This document shows positions 18,460 through 26,728 of a stretch of DNA of 64,000 nt, piece by piece. Origin of the DNA: Schaalia sp. HMT-172 (lineage in GTDB: Bacteria; Actinomycetota; Actinomycetes; Actinomycetales; Actinomycetaceae); contig NZ_CP130058.1 in assembly GCF_030644365.1 (NCBI RefSeq), forward strand, positions 1,550,001 to 1,614,000, given 5' to 3'. The stretch's first letter is position 1. Each line of letters starts with the position of its first letter. A program made the translations under genes and the position numbers. Under the pieces are notes generated by a model. The model was not told the origin of the DNA. It ran no database searches and worked only from the letters and a program-made list of their open reading frames with translations.

Positions 18460-20102
18460 GCCCCGATCACACGGACTTCAGGCTGCTCAAGGCGGCCATC
18501 GACCTCACCAGCTCGCTCGATCTGAAAAATGGGCTGCAGAACTTCGTCAATCAAGCGTGCGCCCTCACCTCCTCCCCGCACGCCACGATGTGCGTGCTCG
18601 ATACCTGGGGTGCGACAACCCTGCGGCTCGAGCACCACGACTCCTACCCCGCCCCGCCCGTTCCCGACTCGCTACCGACGGCGATCCCCGTCACCACGCC
18701 GCTCCTCGTCAACTCCCCGCAGGACGCGCCCGACATCGACCTGCCCGCCTCCACCCCACCCTTCCTCGGGGTTTCCGTCCTCGTCCACGAGCAGGTCTAC
18801 GGGCGCCTCTACCTCATGGGAAAGCCCGGAGGCTACACGGATGAGGACGCGGCCGTGGTCGCGGCCCTGGCCCCCGCCGCCGGCATCGCCGTCGAAAACG
18901 CGAACCTCTACGCGGACTCCAAGCGCACCGCACGGTGGATCAGCGCCTCACAGTCGCTGACCACGACGATGCTGGAGGGCACGGACGAGGAAGAGGCCCT
19001 CGAGCTCATCGCGAAGACGGTGCGCGAGGTCTCCCACGCCGACACCGCGATCATCGTCTTGCAGTCCGTGGGCGACACGTGGGCTGCCGAAATCACCGAC
19101 GGCAAAAACGCCTCCACCCTGCTCGGCCTGACCTTCCCGCCCGAGGGACGCGCCATGAGCGTCCTGCACGAGGGAACCGGCATGATCGTCGACTCCATGT
19201 CGCGCGCCCAGACGATGCGCGTTCCCCAGCTGGCGGCCTTCGGCTCCGCGCTCTACGCTCCCCTGCGTTCCCGCGGCGTCTCCTCCGGCGTCCTCATCCT
19301 CCTGCGTCAGATCGGCGCCCCCGAGTTCGACGCCTCCGAGCTCTCACTCGCCGAATCGCTTGCCTCGCAGGCGACGCTCGCCCTCGAGCTCGCCTCCGCC
19401 CGCCACGCCCAAGACGTCGCCGCGCTCCTCGACGAGCGCGACCGCATCGGCCGCGACCTCCACGACTTCGCCATCCAGCAGCTCTTCGCGACCGGCATGG
19501 CCCTGGACGCCGCCAAGCAGAAAGTTGCACAGGGGCAGGCCGACCCTGCATCCATCGAGTCCCTCATCGACTCCTCCCTCGCGTCCATCGACGAGGCCGT
19601 CCGACAGATCCGCACGATCGTCCACAACCTGCGCGAGCGCGACAAGGCCGTCGGCCTCGTCGAGCGCATCCGACGCGAGTCCTCCCTGACGCGCTCAGCC
19701 CTGGGTTTCGCGCCCTCCCTCGTCATCACCCTGGACGGGAGCGCGATCAATTCCGACCTGGACAACGAGCTGGTGGTCATCGACGAATTCGACGGGCGCG
19801 TCGACCCCGATCTCTCCGACGACGTCGTCGCCATCGTGCGCGAGGGCCTGTCGAACATCGCCCGTCACGCCCACGCGACGGCAGCCACCGTCACCGTCGA
19901 CGTTTCCGGGCGAGGAAAATCCGGTCGCGTGCGCATCGTCATCAACGACGACGGCCGCGGCATCGACCCCTCCCGCACCCGCAACTCCGGCCTGGCGAAC
20001 ATGGCTGAGCGCGCGCGACGCCACCACGGCAGCTTCGACGCGGACACGGGAGAGGGCGGAGTGGGCACGCAGATCCGGTGGATCGCTCCGCTCGAAGACT
20101 AG
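18456..20102 (+). CDS. Two-GAF sensor histidine kinase, DosS-like
   Basis: 548 aa, soluble, with no membrane segment. GAF domains lie at about 10-150 and 170-315, followed by a HisKA_3 dimerisation domain with phospho-acceptor His336 in RIGRDLHDFAIQQLF and an HATPase domain (DDGRGIDPSRT, SGLANMAERARRHHG). PPFLGVSVLV, YGRLYLMGKPGG and AAGIAVENANLY closely follow the mycobacterial DosS/DevS pattern, where GAF-A binds haem and senses O2, NO or redox state. Here the residues before PPFLGV are DLPAST; the His expected just before the PP of DosS-like proteins is not visible, so haem binding is doubtful. The ATGA overlap with cydC suggests it monitors respiration. The likely partner is the regulator at 24011-24658. 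Confidence 0.9.
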   Translation: MSPDHTDFRLLKAAIDLTSSLDLKNGLQNFVNQACALTSSPHATMCVLDTWGATTLRLEHHDSYPAPPVPDSLPTAIPVTTPLLVNSPQDAPDIDLPASTPPFLGVSVLVHEQVYGRLYLMGKPGGYTDEDAAVVAALAPAAGIAVENANLYADSKRTARWISASQSLTTTMLEGTDEEEALELIAKTVREVSHADTAIIVLQSVGDTWAAEITDGKNASTLLGLTFPPEGRAMSVLHEGTGMIVDSMSRAQTMRVPQLAAFGSALYAPLRSRGVSSGVLILLRQIGAPEFDASELSLAESLASQATLALELASARHAQDVAALLDERDRIGRDLHDFAIQQLFATGMALDAAKQKVAQGQADPASIESLIDSSLASIDEAVRQIRTIVHNLRERDKAVGLVERIRRESSLTRSALGFAPSLVITLDGSAINSDLDNELVVIDEFDGRVDPDLSDDVVAIVREGLSNIARHAHATAATVTVDVSGRGKSGRVRIVINDDGRGIDPSRTRNSGLANMAERARRHHGSFDADTGEGGVGTQIRWIAPLED

Positions 20103-20129
20103 CGCAGCGCAAGCATCCACAAGACGGTA

Positions 20130-20159
20130 GGGGTGGAGCTCCCATCGGAACTCCACCCC
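20130..20159. terminator. Bidirectional hairpin between the kinase and fucosidase genes
   Basis: GGGGTGGAG and CTCCACCCC form a perfect 9-bp stem with a 12-base loop in the 103-base gap between two convergent genes. It has no clear T-run on either side. Confidence 0.6.
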
Positions 20160-20205
20160 CACCGCATGGGCACAGAGCCGTGACCTGGCGGCTCTCAGCT
20201 CGGCC

Positions 20206-23200
20206 TCAGCCCAGCCACCGACCGGAGGAGTCGAAGCTGTACCAGCGCCAACCGATCCAGTGGCCGCCCGTGTACATGTCTCCTCCGGAACCGAAGTAGT
20301 ACCAGGTCGAACCCACCTGAAGCCAGCCGGTATGCATAGCGCCCGAGGCGTCAAAGTAGTACCAGCTGCTACCGCTCAGCTTCCAGCCGATGACCATCGC
20401 ACCGTTGTCGCCCAGCATGTACCAGCGTCCATCCAGCTGGAGCCAGCCGGTGTGCATGGAGCCCGACGGATTCAGGTAGTACCAGTCGCCGCTGGAAGAG
20501 ACCCAGCCTGTCGACATGGCGCCGCCGGACGAGAACATGAACCACGCGCCGTCAATCATCGTCCAGCCCGTCGCCATGACTCCCGTGTCAGGCGCCAGGT
20601 AGTACCAGGTGCCGCCCTGATTCATCCAGCCGCTGACCTGTGCGCCCGCGGCGTTGTGGTAGTGCCAGGCGCCGTCCCAGTAGACCCAGCCCGTGAGCAT
20701 GTAGCCGTTCTGATCGAAACGGTAGACGTGACCGCCCAGAGTGAGCGTCTCGTTCTTGGCGTAGTCGCCGCCGGTGATCTTCCACCACCAGCCGACCCCG
20801 TCGTTCACCCACATGCCGACCGTGTGATCGGGAGCGGGCGTGGGATCGGGCGTGGGGGTCGGGTCCGGAGTAGGCTCGGGGCTCGGCTCCGGGCTGGGCT
20901 CGGGTTCGGGGGCAGGTTCCTCAGCCAGAGCCAGGGTCACGAGACCCGATTCAGCGACCCCGGCCTCGTTCATGGCCATGACGCGGATGACCGAGCCGTT
21001 GCTCTCCCCATCGATGGTGAGGGTCAGCTCGGGGCCGTTCTCGTCTTCCACAATGGACCAGGAATCGGAGCCCTCGCGCTTGATCTGCCAGAAGAGGGTC
21101 GGGGCCGGCTTGCCGCTCGCCTCTGCCTTGATCGTGACCTGCGTGCCCTCCTTGCCCGTCACGGTGCGGAAAGCACCGTCACCGGAGATCTGAGCATCCT
21201 CCGCTGGGTTGGCGGTCACGGTCAGCGGCTTGATAACCGGGGGCTCCTGGTCATCCGGCTCCGGCGTCGGCGTGGCAGCCGCGAAGGCCTCGACCTCCGC
21301 GAGCGCGAACTCGCCAAACTCGGTGGGCTGGATGACTCGAATGAAGCGCGCGTCGAAACCCTCGAAGTTGACCGCGCTCGGGCGGGCGCCGACCCCGTCG
21401 ACCTTGATCATGTGGACGCCGTCGACCACGCCGGCCGTGGCGGGGTTAAAGGAAGCGTCGAGACGTGTCGTTGAGGCGACGACCCAGAAGTCGTGCAGGC
21501 GCTGGTCGCAGGGGATTCCCTGGCAGTTGTCGGATGCGGAGCGGTTCCAGACGTTGACGACGCCGAGGGGGTGGCTCTCGCCGAGGTCGACCTCCCACCA
21601 GGGGTTGGCCTGCTTGCCGGTGTGGGCGACCGAGCCGTTGTCCCACACGCCGTCCGTGTTGCCGTCGACGGCGCGTGAGGCGGTGCCGCCCCAGCCGGTC
21701 GAGGACATGGTGGCCGTCTTGTTGAGGGCGAGGTTGTCGCTGCCCTTGGTGACGGTGAGGGTGGCGCGCTGGGAGGTGGTGGAGCCGTTGGCGTTCGTGG
21801 CGACGGCGTAGAACTGCGCGCCGTCATCCTCAAGCGTCGTTGTCAGGGTGTACGTGGGGCTCGTGGCATTCGGAATCGCCGTTCCATCGGTTGCTCCCTT
21901 GGGGACGCGGTACCACTGGATGGTGGCGGCCGGGCGGCCCGAGGCGACGACGGTGAAGGTGGCGCTCTCCCCTGCCTTCACGGAGACCGAGGAGGGGTCC
22001 GTGGCGATGACGGGCGGTTGGGTGGCCGCGTTTTCGCCGTAGACGTGCACGGTCGCGCTCACGGAGCGCAGGCCGATCGGGTTGGCGTAGTAGGAGGGGT
22101 GAGCCAGCTCGAGGCGCAGGGGCGTCACCGTGCCGGGCTCGAGGGTGAGGCCCTCGCCGACTTCCCCGGCCTCGATCTGCGCACCGGTGACCTCGATGGA
22201 GGTGGTCCCGAGGGTGATCTTGTAGGTCGTGGAGGCATCGAAGTTGCCCGAGAAGGTCAGGGTGAGGTCGGTGATGGCCTTGTCCGTCTTGTTCACGAGG
22301 TAGGCGTCGTAGGCCTGTGCGCCGGAGTAACGCAGTGCGGAGGCGCGTCCGAAGAAGTGCTCCGAGGAGATGGTCGCGCCGTCGACGGCGGTGACCGTCT
22401 GCGTGGGCACGTAGGTGGGGGCGGCGTCGAAGGTGACCTTGACGACGGGGCGCAGGTTGGGCTCGGGGTTCTCGCCCGACATGGTCACCGTGAGCGTCGT
22501 GCCATCCTGAGTGAAGTCGAGGGAACGGTCGGTGCCGTCCACGCTCACGGCGGTGACGTGGCCGCCGACGCTGGGAAGCGTCAGGGTCTGACCGGTGCTC
22601 CACTGCTCGGGGAAGAAGTAGAGGTCGTTGCCCTTGGTCATGATCTTGCCCCAGGAGGGTGCGGGGAACCACGTCGGGCGTGCTCCTGTGATGGCGTCGG
22701 GGTGGCGTGCCATCCACTGGCCGACCTCGGTGACGACGCCGGAGTCGAATGCGTCGATCGTCCCGTCACCCTTGGGGCCGATGTTGTAGGCGAACTGGCC
22801 GCCCGAGGCGACCGTGCCGATGAGGTTGTTGACGAGTTCGCGTTCCTTGTAGTTCTTGGCGCTCTCGTCGCGGTTCGCCCACGAGCAGTATCCCCAGCAG
22901 GCCGGGTAGATCGAGCGGATCGATTCCCAGGGGCCCATGTGGAAGTCGGTTGTCACCGAGTTGTCGCCGCCGACTTCAAAGTCACCGGCCTTGTTCCACA
23001 CGCGCGAGTTGACCATGGTGTCGGGCTGGAGCTCGTGGACCCACTGGGCCATGCGCTGGGATTGCTCGGCGGTAGGGCCGCCCATATCGAACCAGAGCTC
23101 GGCGATAGGACCGTAGTTGGTGAGGAGCTCGGTGAGCTGGGGCTTGATGGTGCCCGTCATGAGTTCCTCGTCGATGGGGTTGACGTTCCCGTAGGGCTCG

Positions 23201-23754
23201 GGGGTCTGCTTCGTCCAGTCGATGATCGAGAAGTAGAAGGCGAGCTTGACGCCGAGCTTGTTGCACTCGGTGGACAGCTCCTTCATCGGGTCTTTGCCGT
23301 AGTTGGACTGCTTGACGATGTTGTAGTCGGTCGTCTTCGTGTCCCACATGGCGAAGCCGTCGTGGTGCTTGGACGTGATCATCAGGTAGGTCATGCCCGA
23401 GTCGTGGACCGTCTTGCAGATGGCCGCGGCATCGAAGTTGGAGGCGAGGTCTTTGGCCTTGGCCAGGTAGTCGTCGGTGGGAATGTTTTCCCAGGCCTTG
23501 ATCTGCTCGGGGTAGCCCATGCCCTGGCGGTGACCGTTGTAGTAGCCGCCGTAGACGGAGTAGACGCCGAAGTGCATGAACATGCCGTATTGGAGCTTCT
23601 GCCAGTTGGCGACTTTGGTGGTGTCGCTGAGGGGGACCGCTGCGGGGACGCCGGTGGGCGCGCTTGGCGCGTCGGCGAAGGTTGGTGCGCTCAGGGGTGC
23701 GAGCACTAGTGCCGCTGCGGCACCGCAACCGGCAAGCATTCGCTTGAGGTTCAC
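20206..23754 (-). CDS. Secreted, wall-binding GH29 alpha-L-fucosidase
   Basis: 1182 aa. A GTG start with GAAAGGA upstream gives a signal peptide (residues 1-28, cut near TFA). A GH29 domain covers about 35-430: WQKLQYGMFMHFGVYS, SKHHDGFAMWDT, and the probable nucleophile Asp223 in IAELWFDMGGP. Then come a beta-sandwich region, an Ig-like domain (about 575-660), an F5/8C (CBM32) domain (about 665-800, AVDGNTDGVWDNGS and WWEVDLG), a second Ig-like domain, a Pro/Glu linker (PEPSPEPTPDPTP) and about nine 20-residue GW...WYY repeats of choline-binding type. It should release fucose from host glycans while held on the wall. It lies between the kinase and its probable regulator, with its own promoter region. 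Confidence 0.93.
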   Translation of the reverse strand: MNLKRMLAGCGAAAALVLAPLSAPTFADAPSAPTGVPAAVPLSDTTKVANWQKLQYGMFMHFGVYSVYGGYYNGHRQGMGYPEQIKAWENIPTDDYLAKAKDLASNFDAAAICKTVHDSGMTYLMITSKHHDGFAMWDTKTTDYNIVKQSNYGKDPMKELSTECNKLGVKLAFYFSIIDWTKQTPEPYGNVNPIDEELMTGTIKPQLTELLTNYGPIAELWFDMGGPTAEQSQRMAQWVHELQPDTMVNSRVWNKAGDFEVGGDNSVTTDFHMGPWESIRSIYPACWGYCSWANRDESAKNYKERELVNNLIGTVASGGQFAYNIGPKGDGTIDAFDSGVVTEVGQWMARHPDAITGARPTWFPAPSWGKIMTKGNDLYFFPEQWSTGQTLTLPSVGGHVTAVSVDGTDRSLDFTQDGTTLTVTMSGENPEPNLRPVVKVTFDAAPTYVPTQTVTAVDGATISSEHFFGRASALRYSGAQAYDAYLVNKTDKAITDLTLTFSGNFDASTTYKITLGTTSIEVTGAQIEAGEVGEGLTLEPGTVTPLRLELAHPSYYANPIGLRSVSATVHVYGENAATQPPVIATDPSSVSVKAGESATFTVVASGRPAATIQWYRVPKGATDGTAIPNATSPTYTLTTTLEDDGAQFYAVATNANGSTTSQRATLTVTKGSDNLALNKTATMSSTGWGGTASRAVDGNTDGVWDNGSVAHTGKQANPWWEVDLGESHPLGVVNVWNRSASDNCQGIPCDQRLHDFWVVASTTRLDASFNPATAGVVDGVHMIKVDGVGARPSAVNFEGFDARFIRVIQPTEFGEFALAEVEAFAAATPTPEPDDQEPPVIKPLTVTANPAEDAQISGDGAFRTVTGKEGTQVTIKAEASGKPAPTLFWQIKREGSDSWSIVEDENGPELTLTIDGESNGSVIRVMAMNEAGVAESGLVTLALAEEPAPEPEPSPEPSPEPTPDPTPTPDPTPAPDHTVGMWVNDGVGWWWKITGGDYAKNETLTLGGHVYRFDQNGYMLTGWVYWDGAWHYHNAAGAQVSGWMNQGGTWYYLAPDTGVMATGWTMIDGAWFMFSSGGAMSTGWVSSSGDWYYLNPSGSMHTGWLQLDGRWYMLGDNGAMVIGWKLSGSSWYYFDASGAMHTGWLQVGSTWYYFGSGGDMYTGGHWIGWRWYSFDSSGRWLG
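20212..20790 (-). repeat. Tandem cell-wall-binding repeats in the fucosidase gene
   Basis: About nine degenerate units of roughly 60-66 bases, each encoding a GW-(8-10)-WYY-(5)-G-x-M-x-T-type block. They differ enough that recent expansion is unlikely. The family binds choline or related wall-polymer groups in streptococci; the ligand here is unknown. Confidence 0.85.
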
Positions 23755-23793
23755 GGGGTGTCCTTTCAGGGGGTGGCGGACTGCGTTGTCCGT

Positions 23794-23813
23794 CCTCATC
23801 GGTGAGGATGAGG
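23794..23813 (-). promoter_or_regulatory. Small hairpin in the fucosidase leader
   Basis: CCTCATC and GATGAGG form a perfect 7-bp stem around GGTGAG, 40 bases before the start codon. It may affect translation or mRNA stability; no known riboswitch matches. Confidence 0.4.
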
Positions 23814-23852
23814 CGAACGTTACCCCATGGGACTTATTCATGAACCAGTTTG

Positions 23853-23858
23853 ATAGTA
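23853..23858 (-). promoter_or_regulatory. Probable -10 box of the fucosidase gene
   Basis: TACTAT on the minus strand, about 100 bases before the start codon. The matching -35 position falls within the inverted repeat at 23870-23889, so a protein bound there could block RNA polymerase. Confidence 0.45.
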
Positions 23859-23869
23859 GCTTTCTTACA

Positions 23870-23889
23870 AATCAGGGACATCCCTGATT
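23870..23889. promoter_or_regulatory. Operator-like 20-bp inverted repeat upstream of the fucosidase
   Basis: AATCAGGGA-CA-TCCCTGATT is a perfect 9-bp inverted repeat with a 2-base centre, overlapping the presumed -35 region. The form fits a dimeric sugar-responsive repressor or a response regulator site. The regulator is unknown, and no LacI or GntR gene is next to it. Confidence 0.6.
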
Positions 23890-23941
23890 AGAGGGAAACT
23901 GGAACGGCCGTACTATTCGGTCACGCTGCTCCCCCTATACG

Positions 23942-23974
23942 AGGAAGCGGGCCGGTTACTCCGACCCGCTTCCT
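23942..23974 (-). terminator. Terminator of the response regulator operon
   Basis: AGGAAGCGGG and CCCGCTTCCT form a perfect 10-bp stem with a 13-base loop, 37 bases beyond the regulator stop. It would end the long operon that starts at the DAK2 gene and insulate the fucosidase promoter. Confidence 0.7.
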
Positions 23975-24010
23975 TCGTCGATTGTCACCCTCGGGGGACG
24001 AGGCAGTGGC

Positions 24011-24658
24011 TCAGTTACGCCACGCGGCAGCCCTTTGCCCGGCCACCCACGCGGCCACCTGCGTGCGACGCTGCAGGCCCATCTTGGACAGGAGGGAGGT
24101 GATGTGGTTCTTGACGGTCTTCTCCGCCACCCCGAGCTTTTCGCCGATCTCGCGGTTCGACAGGCCATCACCAATCAGGTCGAGGACTTTACGCTCCGAC
24201 GGCGTCAGATCCGCTGTCGGATCCTCGTGGTCCACGCGCCGACGCGTCAGGGTGCGCTCGTCGAGCAGCACGCGTCCATCCGCGACCGCCTTGATGACGT
24301 CGGTGATCTCCGCCCCGCGCACGGTCTTGAGGATGTACGCGCGGGCACCGGCCTCGAGGGACTCAGCCAAGGCCTCGTCATCATCGAAAGAGGTCAGGAC
24401 GACGGGCAGAATCTGCGGGTGGGAGGCGCGCAGGCTTGTCATGATGTCTATGCCGGTACCGTCGGGCAGCTGGAGGTCGACCAGGATGACGTCGGGGCGC
24501 ACCAGGTCGGCTCGGCGCACGGCATCCGCGACGGAGCCGGCCTCAGCGACGACCTCGAGAGCCTCGTCGCGGTCAACAATTTCAGCAATACCTCGCCGAA
24601 CGATCTCGTGATCGTCGACGATCATGACGCGCGTGCGCGCGGAAGTATTTTCACTCAC
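24011..24658 (-). CDS. NarL/DosR-type response regulator
   Basis: 215 aa, GTG start. The receiver domain has the acidic pair in VMIVDDHEIVRRG and phospho-acceptor Asp61 in VDLQLPDG. A LuxR-type HTH occupies about 148-205 (LTPSERKVLDLIGDGLSN, EKTVKNHI). The SLLSKMGLQRRTQVA end resembles the DosR/DevR DNA-binding domain. Together with the DosS-like kinase 4 kb away it probably forms a redox- or oxygen-responsive pair. It follows rnc by 45 bases in the same direction and may be transcribed with it. No DosR-type box could be placed with confidence upstream of cydA. Confidence 0.9.
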   Translation of the reverse strand: MSENTSARTRVMIVDDHEIVRRGIAEIVDRDEALEVVAEAGSVADAVRRADLVRPDVILVDLQLPDGTGIDIMTSLRASHPQILPVVLTSFDDDEALAESLEAGARAYILKTVRGAEITDVIKAVADGRVLLDERTLTRRRVDHEDPTADLTPSERKVLDLIGDGLSNREIGEKLGVAEKTVKNHITSLLSKMGLQRRTQVAAWVAGQRAAAWRN

Positions 24659-24703
24659 GAGCTCATACTAACTGTTAGGAGGGCAAACGCCCTCGTGTAC
24701 CTA

Positions 24704-25426
24704 TTACTCCTCCGGGGAGAGCCGACTCATCGCGTCCTGAGCGGCCGCGTTCTCCGCGTGCTTCTTCGACGAGGCTTGGCCGGAGCCAACCGCGTCGGAA
24801 CGCTCGGCGAGAAAAGCGCGGGCAGTAAAGACGCGCTGATGATCGGGTCCCTCCCCCTGCACCTCGTACGAGACCTCGCCCAGGCCCTCAGCCTGAGAGT
24901 ACTCCACGAGGAGGGTCTTCCAGTCCTGGTGGTGGCCGCGCGAGGGGGCGTCGGCCAGCAGGAAACTCAGGCGTGCCAGGACGACCCGGCGCGCCTCCTC
25001 CAACCCGCTGGTCAAGTACGTGGCACCGATGAGGGCCTCGAACGTGTCGGACAGAATCGAGTCTTTCTCGCGTCCCCCGTGCATGGATTCGCCCTTGCCG
25101 AGGAACACAAAGTCACCCAGCCCGATGCGCCGTGCGGCCGCGGCCAGGGGCTGCTGAGAAACGGTCGCCGCGCGCATCCGCGACAGGTCGGACTCGGGCA
25201 CGTCCGGATACTGCTCGTACAGCTTCTGGGCAATGATGATCGAGAGCACCGAGTCGCCCAAAAACTCCAGGCGCTCGTTGTTTGCGATACCGCCGGCCTC
25301 GTTCGCGTAGGAGCGGTGCACGAGCGCGAGCTGCAACAAAGGAGCGTCGATGCGCGTGCCCCACGCCTCCACGAGCGCGTCGGTGTCGGTGCGCGGAGGC
25401 ACCGGCAGGTGCTTGGATTTGGCCAT
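24704..25426 (-). CDS. rnc: Ribonuclease III
   Basis: 240 aa. NERLEFLGDSVLS (50-62) is the RNase III signature with catalytic acidic residues, and EALIGATYL supplies the second set. A dsRNA-binding domain covers the last 70 residues (DWKTLLVEYSQ to ASSKKHAENAAAQ). It matures rRNA and cuts double-stranded RNA. Its ATG overlaps the yceD stop by one base (TGATG). The usual rpmF gene between yceD and rnc is absent here. Confidence 0.97.
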   Translation of the reverse strand: MAKSKHLPVPPRTDTDALVEAWGTRIDAPLLQLALVHRSYANEAGGIANNERLEFLGDSVLSIIIAQKLYEQYPDVPESDLSRMRAATVSQQPLAAAARRIGLGDFVFLGKGESMHGGREKDSILSDTFEALIGATYLTSGLEEARRVVLARLSFLLADAPSRGHHQDWKTLLVEYSQAEGLGEVSYEVQGEGPDHQRVFTARAFLAERSDAVGSGQASSKKHAENAAAQDAMSRLSPEE

Positions 25427-25995
25427 CAGGATCGCCCCGGCTCGGGGCTGCCGCCCAGGAGGGATGCCAGGGAGGCCAGGCGAGGGTCGATGACGACGTG
25501 CTCGTGGTCGGCGGGCAGGTCGACCCACTTCTCGCCGCACACGTCACACAGGCCCGCGCAGTCGGAGCTGCACAGGGGGCGCGGGTCGACGAGGGTGACG
25601 ATGGCGTCGCGCAGCTGCGTTTCGATGTCGATCGTGTCGCGCTCGCCGATGACGAAGAGATCGTCGGCATCCTCGTCCTCGCCCTCGGAGAGCGTCAGGG
25701 CGGGGGCTCCGGGCTCGAAGTAGACCTCCGCGCTGGTGACGTCATGATGCTCACGCACCTCGTCCAGGCAGCGCACGCACTCACCCACCAGGTCGACGGA
25801 GGTCGCGACCTGCACGAGGACGCCGTCCTCGACACTGGTCAGGTCCACGGACACGTCCAGCGGCGTGCCGGGAACCACCGACATCGAGGGCGTCCCCAGG
25901 TCATCGGGGGCGATCCACGTGATGTCTTCGTGGAGCGTCGAACCCAGCGCGCGCGGCAGGCGCGCCAGGGACAGGGTCAGGGCCTTCTCACTCAT
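25426..25995 (-). CDS. YceD/DUF177 family protein
   Basis: 189 aa. The conserved DUF177 features are the central CVRCLDEV pair and the CSSDCAGLCDVCGEKW cluster, a probable zinc site. In other bacteria YceD is linked to 23S rRNA accumulation and usually precedes rpmF. Here it directly precedes rnc, as in mycobacteria. It overlaps the coiled-coil gene upstream by 8 bases and rnc by one, which supports coupled synthesis. Exact biochemical role is unknown. Confidence 0.9.
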   Translation of the reverse strand: MSEKALTLSLARLPRALGSTLHEDITWIAPDDLGTPSMSVVPGTPLDVSVDLTSVEDGVLVQVATSVDLVGECVRCLDEVREHHDVTSAEVYFEPGAPALTLSEGEDEDADDLFVIGERDTIDIETQLRDAIVTLVDPRPLCSSDCAGLCDVCGEKWVDLPADHEHVVIDPRLASLASLLGGSPEPGRS

Positions 25996-26698
25996 GGGAC
26001 AGGTCCACGTCCGTCACATCGACACCGCGCCGCTCGGCGATCGCGCGTCGACCGGCATCGGTGCGCCGCGACACGTCGGCGATCAGGCGGGCCAGCTCGT
26101 CGAGGGAGGAGGCGACGTAGTCGTCGGCGCCCTCACGCAGGGAGGTGGCTGAGCGCTTGGCCTCGGAGACGATCTCGCGGGCGCGGTCCTCGGCCATGCG
26201 CACGATGTTTTCGGTGGAGACGATGCGCGCGGCCTGGGCGTTCGCGTCGGCGATGGTGGCCTCGGCGTCGGCGCGCGCCTGCGAGACTAGTGCGGTGGCC
26301 TCCTCGTTCGCGCGCGAGCGGGTGCGCTCGGCTTCCTCCTCGGCGTCCGCGCGGATCTGCGCGGCGCGCTCGTTGGCCTGGGCGAGGGTAGAGGAGGCGC
26401 GCGAGTTCGCCTCGGCGATACGCGTCTCGGCCGCGGAGTCGGCGCGCCCCAGGACAGCGTCCGCGTCGGCGACGACGGCGTCGGCGGCGACCAGGTCCTC
26501 GGGCAGCGCTTCGCGAGCCTGGTCAAGCAGGTCGAGAATCTCGGCCTTGTTGACCATGATCGAGGCGGACAGGGGCACTGCGCGGGAGGACTCGACAAGG
26601 TCTTCGATCTGGTCGAGGGCGGCGATCACGGTGGAGGGACCATAAACGGTCTCCTCGTTCCACTCGTCCTGATTCTTGTCTGCGGGCGTGTCGGCCAT
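25988..26698 (-). CDS. DivIVA-like coiled-coil protein, SepIVA-like
   Basis: 236 aa. After a short acidic start, residues about 20-70 resemble a DivIVA-type N-terminal helix pair. Residues 80-200 are an almost unbroken Ala/Glu/Arg coiled coil. There are no membrane segments. The ATG at 26698 has AGGAGG just upstream. The place next to yceD and rnc is that of mycobacterial SepIVA, a septation factor, so a role in division or polar growth is likely. That role rests mainly on position and on the coiled coil. The canonical DivIVA is the separate gene at 59283-59861. Confidence 0.8.
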   Translation of the reverse strand: MADTPADKNQDEWNEETVYGPSTVIAALDQIEDLVESSRAVPLSASIMVNKAEILDLLDQAREALPEDLVAADAVVADADAVLGRADSAAETRIAEANSRASSTLAQANERAAQIRADAEEEAERTRSRANEEATALVSQARADAEATIADANAQAARIVSTENIVRMAEDRAREIVSEAKRSATSLREGADDYVASSLDELARLIADVSRRTDAGRRAIAERRGVDVTDVDLSHE

Positions 26699-26728
26699 GA
26701 GTCCCTCCTGCGTTCCACCGGGCATGAT

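Noticed and set aside
22018-23709. Open frame of 563 codons antisense to the fucosidase gene
   Set aside because: A shadow frame rich in Val, Gly and Asp as expected from the complement; no start signal.
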